The notes beneath the pieces are model-generated. The model did not search any database and was not told the origin of the DNA. It was given only the letters and a program-made list of their open reading frames with translations. The position numbers were made by a program, and so were the translations under genes. From Saprospiraceae bacterium (GTDB lineage Bacteria; Bacteroidota; Bacteroidia; Chitinophagales; Saprospiraceae), in contig JAHDII010000088.1 of the NCBI GenBank assembly GCA_020630895.1, positions 1 through 11,832 on the forward strand: a DNA stretch of 11,832 nt. Direction: 5' to 3'. This document shows, piece by piece, positions 5,862 through 11,832 of the stretch. Position 1 is the stretch's first letter. Each line of letters starts with the position of its first letter.

Positions 5862-8126
5862 ATGATGAAAAAAAGATATACACTAGAAATTTTAAGACTA
5901 TTTTTTTGCGTTTTTTTGATGATTATGGGTATAACATCAAATTTACAGGCAAAGCATATCATTGGAGGAGATATGTATTATGTCTGTAATGGTAATGGAA
6001 CTTATACCATTACCATGAAAGTATATCGAGATTGTAATTCTGGAGGAGCCCAATATGATAATCCAGGATATTTTCAAATTTATAATGGATCAACAGCTTT
6101 TGGAAACACCATTCAAGCACCTCCAACAAATATTGTAACTATTCCACCAGATAATGACCCATGTTATGAAGTAACCAATCCTCCTTGTGTTCAATCTGCT
6201 ACTTATACTTTTACCACACCTAATTTACCTTTTTCTAATCAAGGTTATACTATAGCATACCAAAGATGTTGTAGAAATGAAACTATTAATAATATTGTAG
6301 CCCCTGGAGATGCAGGAGCAACTTATAGAGTAGAAATTACAGGACAAGCACAACAATTGTGTAATGATAGCCCTGTATTTAATGATTTTCCTCCAATTGT
6401 AATTTGTGCAGGAGAATATATAGATTTTGATCACAGTGCAAGTGATTCAGATGGAGATTCCTTAGTTTATTCTTTTTGTTCTCCTTTGTTAGGAGGAGGA
6501 ACAGAAGGTTCTCCTAATGTACCAGGAAACCCTAATGGACCTAATGGAGTACAGCCTATACCTCCTACAGGACCTCCATATAATACAGTTACTTTTATTA
6601 CTCCTACATATAGCTCAAATGCTCCTATGGGAGGAAGTCCAACAGTAAGCATTGATCCTCAAACTGGTATTATAGATGGAGTACCTACATCTTTGGGGCA
6701 ATATGTAGTAGGAGTATGTGTAAGAGAGTATAGAAATGGACAATTTATAGGAGAAATTAGAAGAGATTTTCAATTTAATGTGATTAATTGTACTCCTTTA
6801 GTTGTTGCGGATATTGAAGCTGATTCAGTGATAGGGGATAGAGAATTTTTAATAAAAACTTGTGGAGAATTTACAGTAGATATTGTTAATGAAAGTTATC
6901 AGCAATCTAATATTTTTGAATATTCTTGGTATTTTGATTTTGGAGATGGTACAGCTTTTACTTCTGATCAAAGAGATGTAACCATTACTTTTCCAGCATT
7001 AGGAACATACGAAGGAATTATGGCTTTAAATCCAGGAACACCTTGTGCAGATTCTGCTAAGATATTTATTCAGGTTGTGCCTGATATTGAAGCTGATTTT
7101 TCTTTTGCTTATGATACCTGTATTGCAGGACCTGTAACCTTTACCGATTTATCTACAACTGGTGCAGGTTCATTTTTATCTTGGGAATGGGACTTTGGAG
7201 ATTCGAATACTTCTACTCTCCAACATCCTCAACATGATTATCAAATACCTGGAGAATTGCCAGCAACATTAACTGTTACAGACATTAATTATTGTTCAGA
7301 TACCAAAACAATTCCTGTAACCTATTTTCCTGCTCCAGCAGTTTTAATTATTCAGCCAGATATTTTTGAAGGCTGTGTTCCTCAAGATGTATTTTATAAT
7401 AATTTATCATTTCCTATAGATGATACGTATGATATTGTTTGGGATTTTGGAGATGGAATAGGTACATCTGGTGAGATTAGTCCAACTTATACCTATACAG
7501 AACCGGGAACATACACTATTACGCTTGATGTAACTTCTCCTTTAGGTTGTTATATTGGAGCTGAATTTCCTAATTTTGTTACTGTGCGTCCTGCTCCAAT
7601 AGCAGATTTTACTTTTACACCAGAGCAACTCACTAATTTTAGTACTACAGCATATTTTACAGATCAATCTATTGATGCATCAGGATGGTTATGGACTTTC
7701 AGTGATTTTCCTGCACCTGTTTTAGAACAAAATCCTATTCATACATTCCAAGATACGGGCTATCATGAAATACAGTTAGTCGTTCGTCATGAAAGTGGTT
7801 GTTTAGATACTGCTACTGCCATTATAGAAGTGATTCCTTTAGTAACCTATCATTTACCTAATGCTTTTACTCCTAATGGAGATGGTAAAAATGAAGAATT
7901 TAAAGGGGTAGGATATTTTGATGGAATGACAGATTTTAGAATGACCATTTGGAATAGATGGGGAGAATTGATTTTTGAAACCAATGATCCTAATGAATCT
8001 TGGAATGGGAAAAAGAAAAATCAAGGAAGAATACTGCAAAATGGAGTATATGTTGTTGTTGTTGAATATACTGAACCACGAGGGCAAAAGATACGGTTAA
8101 AAGGTTTTGCTACACTGGTTAGATAA
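5862..8126 (+). CDS. Gliding-associated surface protein with PKD repeats and T9SS type B (CHU_C) C-terminal domain
   Basis: A 754-residue exported protein. Residues 1-30 form a signal peptide (cleavage after LQA, before KHIIGGDM); ATG 5865 is an equally possible start. Residues 31-165 are a Cys-containing N-terminal module seen in many Bacteroidota gliding-associated proteins (HIIGGDMYY, VYRDCNSGG, QRCCRNET). Residues about 185-305 look like an Ig/cadherin-like He_PIG domain (DSDGDSLVY, IDPQTGIIDGVPTSLG), interrupted by a Pro/Gly/Asn-rich linker (216-239). PKD domains follow, marked by WYFDFGDGT (356-364), WEWDFGDSN (441-449), WDFGDG (527-532) and a degenerate WTFSDF (611-616). Residues about 663-754 are the type B sorting domain (LPNAFTPNGDGKNEEF, IWNRWGELIFE, W-N-G-K, ending GFATLVR), which directs T9SS export and often surface attachment. 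No enzymatic domain is seen, so an adhesin or structural role is likely. It converges on the methyltransferase gene with 13 bases between stops. Confidence 0.93.
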   Translation: MMKKRYTLEILRLFFCVFLMIMGITSNLQAKHIIGGDMYYVCNGNGTYTITMKVYRDCNSGGAQYDNPGYFQIYNGSTAFGNTIQAPPTNIVTIPPDNDPCYEVTNPPCVQSATYTFTTPNLPFSNQGYTIAYQRCCRNETINNIVAPGDAGATYRVEITGQAQQLCNDSPVFNDFPPIVICAGEYIDFDHSASDSDGDSLVYSFCSPLLGGGTEGSPNVPGNPNGPNGVQPIPPTGPPYNTVTFITPTYSSNAPMGGSPTVSIDPQTGIIDGVPTSLGQYVVGVCVREYRNGQFIGEIRRDFQFNVINCTPLVVADIEADSVIGDREFLIKTCGEFTVDIVNESYQQSNIFEYSWYFDFGDGTAFTSDQRDVTITFPALGTYEGIMALNPGTPCADSAKIFIQVVPDIEADFSFAYDTCIAGPVTFTDLSTTGAGSFLSWEWDFGDSNTSTLQHPQHDYQIPGELPATLTVTDINYCSDTKTIPVTYFPAPAVLIIQPDIFEGCVPQDVFYNNLSFPIDDTYDIVWDFGDGIGTSGEISPTYTYTEPGTYTITLDVTSPLGCYIGAEFPNFVTVRPAPIADFTFTPEQLTNFSTTAYFTDQSIDASGWLWTFSDFPAPVLEQNPIHTFQDTGYHEIQLVVRHESGCLDTATAIIEVIPLVTYHLPNAFTPNGDGKNEEFKGVGYFDGMTDFRMTIWNRWGELIFETNDPNESWNGKKKNQGRILQNGVYVVVVEYTEPRGQKIRLKGFATLVR

Positions 8127-8139
8127 ATCCTAATAAATA

Positions 8140-8775
8140 TTATTTTGTAGCAACAAGTACAAAATAATTAAAAAAGAATTGTTTGTCTTTTAAAATACTT
8201 TTTTGAATTGTAAAGCCTCTATCGGTTAACATCTTTTTATATTCTTCTAAATCATATTGGTGAGGATGTAAGACATCTCCAGGGATAAGCCTGAATAAAT
8301 ATTTAAAAAAAGAATGGTTATGTGCATCAATAGAACAAACTAAAGTTCCTCCTCTTGCTACAGATGCAGTTAACAAATCAAAACATAAATTCAAATCAGA
8401 AACATGATTGATAGCATTGAGACAAAACACTTTATCAAAGGGCTGTTGAGGTTTATATTCTTCAAAAGGTAAATTAATAAAATGAGTATTAGGATAATCT
8501 TTGGGATTAAAATGATTTAATTTTTCTTCATATTGATCAAGAAGTGGATCTAATGCTTCAATTTGTTGTTCATTAAAAATAATAAATATTCCAGCAGGAC
8601 CACATCCTACGTCAAAAATTCTATCTCCTTTATTAATTTGTACACCTGTTTCTTGTAATAGTTGACTCCAATATTCTTTTTTCCATTGCAGATAATCTGC
8701 TTTAGGTTTTTTTTTCAAATAATTTTGCCACCAACGTATTTCTGCTGCTTGAGCTATTTTCCAGCGTAACTTCAT
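8140..8775 (-). CDS. Class I SAM-dependent methyltransferase, substrate unknown
   Basis: The 211-residue cytosolic protein has a Rossmann methyltransferase core. Motif I is IFDVGCGPAG (53-62), the acidic residue that binds the SAM ribose is probably Asp77 in EALDP, and FDKVFCLNAINHVSD (113-127) covers the segment after strand 4. The Gly-rich turn RGGTLVCSID (141-150) marks strand 5. The N-terminal 40 residues are rich in Trp and Lys (AEIRWWQNYLKKK, WKKEYWSQLL), a helical lead found in a Bacteroidota methyltransferase subgroup. Nothing in the sequence identifies the acceptor. It lies downstream of the PNGase F-like gene on the same strand but is separated by a terminator and has its own -7 box, so co-regulation is not implied. 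Confidence 0.88.
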   Translation of the reverse strand: MKLRWKIAQAAEIRWWQNYLKKKPKADYLQWKKEYWSQLLQETGVQINKGDRIFDVGCGPAGIFIIFNEQQIEALDPLLDQYEEKLNHFNPKDYPNTHFINLPFEEYKPQQPFDKVFCLNAINHVSDLNLCFDLLTASVARGGTLVCSIDAHNHSFFKYLFRLIPGDVLHPHQYDLEEYKKMLTDRGFTIQKSILKDKQFFFNYFVLVATK

Positions 8776-8785
8776 AAATTAATTT

Positions 8786-8827
8786 TAAATAAAAATGCCC
8801 TCAATATTATTTTTAATATTGAGGGCA
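8786..8827 (-). terminator. Intrinsic terminator of the PNGase F-like gene
   Basis: A perfect 14-base-pair stem, TGCCCTCAATATTA (8796-8809) with its complement at 8814-8827, closes a TTTT loop. On the minus strand it is followed by TTTTTATTTAAAATT (8795 downward), the U-rich tract of an intrinsic terminator. It begins 23 bases after the stop of the gene ending at 8850. Confidence 0.92.
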
Positions 8828-8833
8828 AAGTTA
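8826..8833 (-). promoter_or_regulatory. Candidate -7 element of the methyltransferase gene, abutting the terminator
   Basis: On the minus strand this reads TAACTTTG, an exact TAnnTTTG match followed by C as is common. Transcription would start about 5-8 bases on, near 8820, giving a leader of about 45 bases before the ATG at 8775. No TTG is seen at the proper -33 distance, which lowers confidence. The element overlaps the terminator hairpin by two bases. Confidence 0.5.
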
Positions 8834-8849
8834 GTGTATTTATTTTGAA

Positions 8850-10910
8850 TTATTTTGTAAGTACTAATTCTTTTGTAATGATCGATTCATTCGATTGAAT
8901 ACGAATAAAATAAATACCTTTAGGATATTGATTTAAATCTACTTGAAATAAAGAATTAGAAATATTATTTTTTTCTATAATCGTCTTTCCTGAAATATCT
9001 GTTATGATATAATTAGTAGTAGAATTATTTTCATTAGAATTCCATTCTATATTAAAAATACCACTAGATGGATTGGGATAAACAGCAATAGAATTATCAT
9101 TAATAATATTATCATTATCCGTAACAGTAGCATCTGTTTGTACCGCAGCATAACTATCTCCAATCACAAATTCATGATATACTTCAGAACCAAAATCTGG
9201 ATTAAAATTAATTAAAGTTCCATTCAAATCATTTCTAAGAATAATATATCCAGAAGTTACTCCATTATTACTAGATAACCAATTAGATAAACCATCAGGA
9301 AAACCAAGAGAGCCTACATCTGTTAAATGAAAAATATAACAACCTGGAGATAAAATCACTTCATCATTATAAGTGGTAGAAGCCGTTAATGTTCCTTGTG
9401 CTTTTTCATACACTACATTTCCTGCGGCATCAGTAATGGTATAAGCATTATCATTTGGACGATTATTTGTTCTCAGATTAACAACAATTTTACTAGTATT
9501 ATATAAAGGAGGCGCTTCAAAACTTACTTCTTTAAGATTATCATAAATATATTGATCATCAGTATCATTAACGCTGATGGCATTGACTATAAATTTAGGG
9601 TCATCTACATTGATATCTACCAAATCTAAATTAGGTAAAGTAACTTCAGTTGTTTCTGATGGAGCGAGAGTTCCGTTCCAAGTATGTCCAAATAATGCTC
9701 CTCCAGACATTCCAAAAATAAAATCAACCGTTGTGATATCTTGTCCACCCATATTTTTAATCTTAATAATTGGATTATCACAAATAGGATTTCTTCTAGC
9801 ATAATCATCTGCTGAATTAGGTCGCATCACTTCAGTAATGGCTACATCATTATCATTAGAATAATCATCATAAGAAACCAATTGAGCATCCATATAATAA
9901 GATGGCGTTTGATCTCCAGACCAAGCATAATTTTGCATATCAATATTGACATTATTTGAAGCCCCACCAAAAGTCATAAAATCAGTAATTTCATGTAAGT
10001 TGGTTGTACCTCTTTGTCCAGGACACCAACCTGCTCGATTATAAAACCACGTACCTGCTTGAGGTTTGATAGAATTTGCAGCACAATCATCATTCCAGAC
10101 AACTACATTTCCCGTTGCTCCAATATTATTGATTTTTAAATTATAATATCGTTGACAAAATTCAGCACAATTGACATTATTCGTAAAACCATGTCCTGTT
10201 GTTGTTACCCTCATTCTAGCACTAGTTGCATTAGAAGGAATCATCATATCTTTATCTACTAAAGGTCCTGCCTCTACAGCTGCAGAATTATTATAAGAGA
10301 AACTTCCTCGTCTATAATTTTGAATATCCAGTACTGGACGAGAAGGAGTTCCTTCTATAAATTCAAATTCTAAAGAAACACTAAAACCATTGGACCAACC
10401 ATCAAAAAATGCTCTAATAATTACATCATTTTTAAGAATAGGAGCAAAATCGGTGACATCAAAAGTATGAGTATGATTCCAATCATTAGAAAAACCATTT
10501 TGATTATTTGCCATATAACCACCATAAGGCGTAATCACTCTACCTAATTCAAAAGCTTCTAAAACATCAAAAACATTCCAAATAGTATCTACAATGAGAG
10601 GATTAGTTGAAATAGTATCTAATTCTACAATTGTAGAATCTATCATTCCTGTATTATGCATCGCTCTAATACTTGTAGTATAATCCCAATCACTACATTG
10701 AGCAGAAGAACAACCCATTTTATAATGCATTAAAATTCTTCTAGAAGGAGTAGTTCCATCAGGAAAATTAGTGACTTGATCATAATTGCCATACCAAGTC
10801 ATATCTACATCTTGATGTCCAATTACTGTTGTGACATCACCATCTGCAGCCCAAGAAGAAAAGCAAAAAATATTAAAAAAAATAAAAGGAAGTAAATATC
10901 TTATTTTCAT
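8850..10910 (-). CDS. Secreted PNGase F-like peptide-N-glycosidase (glycoamidase) with extra modules and T9SS type A domain
   Basis: The 686-residue product has a signal peptide (1-21/22, SSWA/ADG). Residues about 28-347 align by eye with the two jelly-roll domains of Elizabethkingia PNGase F, which cuts the Asn-GlcNAc amide bond of N-glycoproteins. By mature PNGase F numbering, catalytic Asp60 matches Asp76 (CSDWD), Glu206 matches Glu250 (NCAEFC), and Arg248/Trp251 match Arg292/Trp295 (NRAGWCPG). The three disulfide pairs are kept: 67-72, 248-252, 276-296. Glu118 is replaced by Asp170 (FFDGW), Arg61 by Tyr77 and Trp191 by His240. Residues about 353-465 look like a CARDB-type domain (DVAITEV, IKIKNMGG, WNGTLAP). 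Residues 472-585 form a beta-rich module (SPGCYIFHLTD, FGSEVYHEF). Residues 605-686 are a type A sorting domain (VYPNPSSGIFNI, GIYFIRI, KELVLTK). It probably removes or trims host or environmental N-glycans outside the cell; activity is inferred. ung lies 64 bases upstream. Confidence 0.88.
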   Translation of the reverse strand: MKIRYLLPFIFFNIFCFSSWAADGDVTTVIGHQDVDMTWYGNYDQVTNFPDGTTPSRRILMHYKMGCSSAQCSDWDYTTSIRAMHNTGMIDSTIVELDTISTNPLIVDTIWNVFDVLEAFELGRVITPYGGYMANNQNGFSNDWNHTHTFDVTDFAPILKNDVIIRAFFDGWSNGFSVSLEFEFIEGTPSRPVLDIQNYRRGSFSYNNSAAVEAGPLVDKDMMIPSNATSARMRVTTTGHGFTNNVNCAEFCQRYYNLKINNIGATGNVVVWNDDCAANSIKPQAGTWFYNRAGWCPGQRGTTNLHEITDFMTFGGASNNVNIDMQNYAWSGDQTPSYYMDAQLVSYDDYSNDNDVAITEVMRPNSADDYARRNPICDNPIIKIKNMGGQDITTVDFIFGMSGGALFGHTWNGTLAPSETTEVTLPNLDLVDINVDDPKFIVNAISVNDTDDQYIYDNLKEVSFEAPPLYNTSKIVVNLRTNNRPNDNAYTITDAAGNVVYEKAQGTLTASTTYNDEVILSPGCYIFHLTDVGSLGFPDGLSNWLSSNNGVTSGYIILRNDLNGTLINFNPDFGSEVYHEFVIGDSYAAVQTDATVTDNDNIINDNSIAVYPNPSSGIFNIEWNSNENNSTTNYIITDISGKTIIEKNNISNSLFQVDLNQYPKGIYFIRIQSNESIITKELVLTK

Positions 10911-10938
10911 ATTATGAATAATTTAATTAATATTGATA

Positions 10939-10946
10939 TAAAGATA
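10939..10946 (-). promoter_or_regulatory. Candidate -7 element for the PNGase F-like gene
   Basis: The minus strand reads TATCTTTA, one mismatch from TAnnTTTG, 29 bases upstream of the ATG at 10910 and between that gene and ung. No spaced TTG is visible. The identical octamer at almost the same distance precedes the esterase gene at 1105. Confidence 0.35.
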
Positions 10947-10974
10947 ATATTGATGTATTAAAAATTAAATTCTT

Positions 10975-11655
10975 TTACCAATTAATAGGCGTTTTGTCTT
11001 GTTTTTGTAATAAATCATTAGTTGTGATAAAATGTTTTTGCTTAAAAAAGCCACTTCCCGCTAAGGGAGAGGGATGAGGAGATTTTAAAACATGATGTTT
11101 TTGTTCGTTGATCAATTTTGCTTTTTCTTTTGCAAAATTACCCCATAGTAAGAAAATGATTCCTTCTCTTTGATCAGATAACTTTTTTATGACAGCATCT
11201 GTAAAAGTTTGCCAGCCTATTTTTTTATGAGAACCCGCTTTTTTATGTTCAACAGTAAGCATAGCATTTAACAATAAAACGCCTTGTTCTGCCCAATGTG
11301 TTAAATCACCATGATTTGGAATTTCATAGTTGGGATAGTCATTCGCAATTTCTTTATAAATTCGCTTTAAAGAAGGAGGAACCTTTATTCCTAAAGGAAC
11401 AGAAAAAGATAAGCCCATTGCTTCTTTCGGATTATGATAAGGATCTTGTCCTAAAATGACTACTTTTACTTTTTCAAAAGGTGTTAAATTGAAAGCATTA
11501 AAAATAAGACTACCTGGAGGATATATCTTTTTCCCTTGTTGCTTTTCAGTAATTAAAAATTGTTTAATATTAGCAAAATAAGGTTTTTCAAATTCATCAT
11601 TTAACGCTATTTTCCAGCTTTCATGAATCTTTACATCAGAAGATTTTATGCTCAT
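10975..11655 (-). CDS. ung: Uracil-DNA glycosylase, family 1
   Basis: The enzyme excises uracil from DNA to start base excision repair of deaminated cytosine or misincorporated dUMP. From ATG 11655 it has 226 residues, the normal family length. All family 1 motifs are present: GQDPYH (69-74, with the water-activating Asp71), the stacking Phe84 in GLSFSVP, LLLNAMLTV (127-135, with uracil-reading Asn130), the LLWG strand (169-172), and HPSPLAG (194-200, catalytic His194 and the DNA-intercalating loop). The open frame continues to an ATG at 11802, but that would run antisense through the tRNA gene and add 49 residues unlike the family. The PNGase F-like gene follows after 64 bases with no terminator seen between, so readthrough is possible. 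Confidence 0.96.
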   Translation of the reverse strand: MSIKSSDVKIHESWKIALNDEFEKPYFANIKQFLITEKQQGKKIYPPGSLIFNAFNLTPFEKVKVVILGQDPYHNPKEAMGLSFSVPLGIKVPPSLKRIYKEIANDYPNYEIPNHGDLTHWAEQGVLLLNAMLTVEHKKAGSHKKIGWQTFTDAVIKKLSDQREGIIFLLWGNFAKEKAKLINEQKHHVLKSPHPSPLAGSGFFKQKHFITTNDLLQKQDKTPINW

Positions 11656-11673
11656 AATTATCGAATCTTTGCT

Positions 11674-11705
11674 TAAAGATAATAAAAACATGATATGTGG
11701 AACAA
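11674..11705 (-). promoter_or_regulatory. Candidate ung promoter
   Basis: On the minus strand TTG (11705 to 11703) is followed after 21 bases by TATCTTTA (11681 to 11674), a one-mismatch -7 element. Transcription would start near 11667, about 12 bases before the ung ATG. This supports the short start at 11655. Confidence 0.45.
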
Positions 11706-11756
11706 AAAATATATAAAATGATGTTAAATAAGTAGGATAATTACAAATGAATTTTG

Positions 11757-11764
11757 TAGTTTTG
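11757..11764 (+). promoter_or_regulatory. Candidate -7 element of the tRNA-Arg gene
   Basis: TAGTTTTG matches TAnnTTTG exactly and is followed by C. It ends 10 bases before the first tRNA base, so transcription would start close to the mature 5' end. No TTG occurs at the expected -33 distance. Confidence 0.5.
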
Positions 11765-11774
11765 CGTCCGTTTT

Positions 11775-11832
11775 GGTCCCGTAGCTCAGCTGGATAGAGC
11801 AACTGACTTCTAATCAGTAGGTCGCAGGTTCG
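11775..11832 (+). tRNA. tRNA-Arg (anticodon TCT), 3' part cut by window edge
   Basis: The acceptor 5' strand is GGTCCCG (11775-11781). The D arm is GCTC (11784-11787) with GAGC (11797-11800) around the loop AGCTGGATA. The anticodon arm is ACTGA (11802-11806) with TCAGT (11814-11818), closing the seven-base loop CTTCTAA with anticodon TCT at 11809-11811, which reads AGA/AGG arginine codons. The variable region AGGTC and the T arm GCAGG plus TTCG follow, where the window ends. AGA is the favoured arginine codon in this AT-rich sequence, so this should be a major arginine tRNA. As an ANN-reading tRNA it would be a substrate of the TsaC pathway encoded nearby. Confidence 0.95.

Noticed and set aside
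5738..5989. Plus-strand open frame of 83 codons between tsaC and the PKD gene
   Set aside because: It overlaps the signal peptide region of the PKD gene in another frame, and its product is low-complexity and Tyr/Phe-rich without a recognisable family.
8127..8139. Terminator between the convergent PKD and methyltransferase genes
   Set aside because: Only 13 bases separate the stops and no stem-loop is visible there; transcripts may overlap at their 3' ends.
9577..9808. Open frames on both strands inside the PNGase-like gene
   Set aside because: Both are overlapped by a well-supported coding frame and show no motif or upstream signal of their own.
11656..11802. 49-residue N-terminal extension of ung
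   Set aside because: It runs antisense into the tRNA-Arg gene, is hydrophobic and unlike the family, and lies upstream of the candidate promoter.
1..11832. Mobile elements, CRISPR arrays, prophage or defence systems
   Set aside because: I saw no transposase, integrase, spaced direct repeats, target-site duplication or defence-protein motif on either strand.

Overview
The window is AT-rich and reads as a chromosomal segment of a Bacteroidota bacterium, probably a flavobacterium-like lineage. The evidence is fourfold. Three secreted proteins carry type IX secretion system (T9SS) C-terminal domains, two of type A and one of the type B gliding-associated kind. Promoters fit the Bacteroidota pattern TTG / TAnnTTTG. 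Start codons lack clear Shine-Dalgarno sequences. The housekeeping proteins look most like flavobacterial forms. I see no insertion sequence, prophage, CRISPR array or integrase, so this looks like ordinary core chromosome with interspersed secreted-enzyme genes.

Layout from left to right. A secreted alpha/beta-hydrolase esterase on the minus strand (1-1105) lacks only its last few residues at the window edge. Divergent from it are prs (PRPP synthetase) and rplY (ribosomal protein L25/Ctc) on the plus strand. They end at a strong bidirectional terminator shared with a convergent gene for a small exported protein of unknown function. Two tRNA-maturation genes follow on the minus strand: tsaC (threonylcarbamoyl-AMP synthase, t6A37) upstream of cca (CCA-adding enzyme). 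The plus strand then carries a 754-residue gliding-associated PKD protein. It converges on a minus-strand run of a class I methyltransferase, a large secreted PNGase F-like glycoamidase, and ung (uracil-DNA glycosylase). The right edge cuts a tRNA-Arg(TCT) on the plus strand.

Four themes run through the window. Export: the esterase, PKD protein and glycoamidase would all use the same T9SS, encoded elsewhere. tRNA supply: tsaC, cca and tRNA-Arg. Nucleotide and DNA housekeeping: prs and ung. Ribosome: rplY. Several track-length open frames start upstream of likely transcription starts, so I shortened prs, rplY, tsaC and ung on promoter position and family length.

The most interesting items are the PNGase F-like protein, which keeps the catalytic Asp and Glu and all three disulfide pairs but changes several glycan-contact positions and carries extra C-terminal modules, and a compact junction where the terminator of that gene overlaps the promoter of the methyltransferase gene. 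I found no clear candidate for a wholly new multi-gene system.
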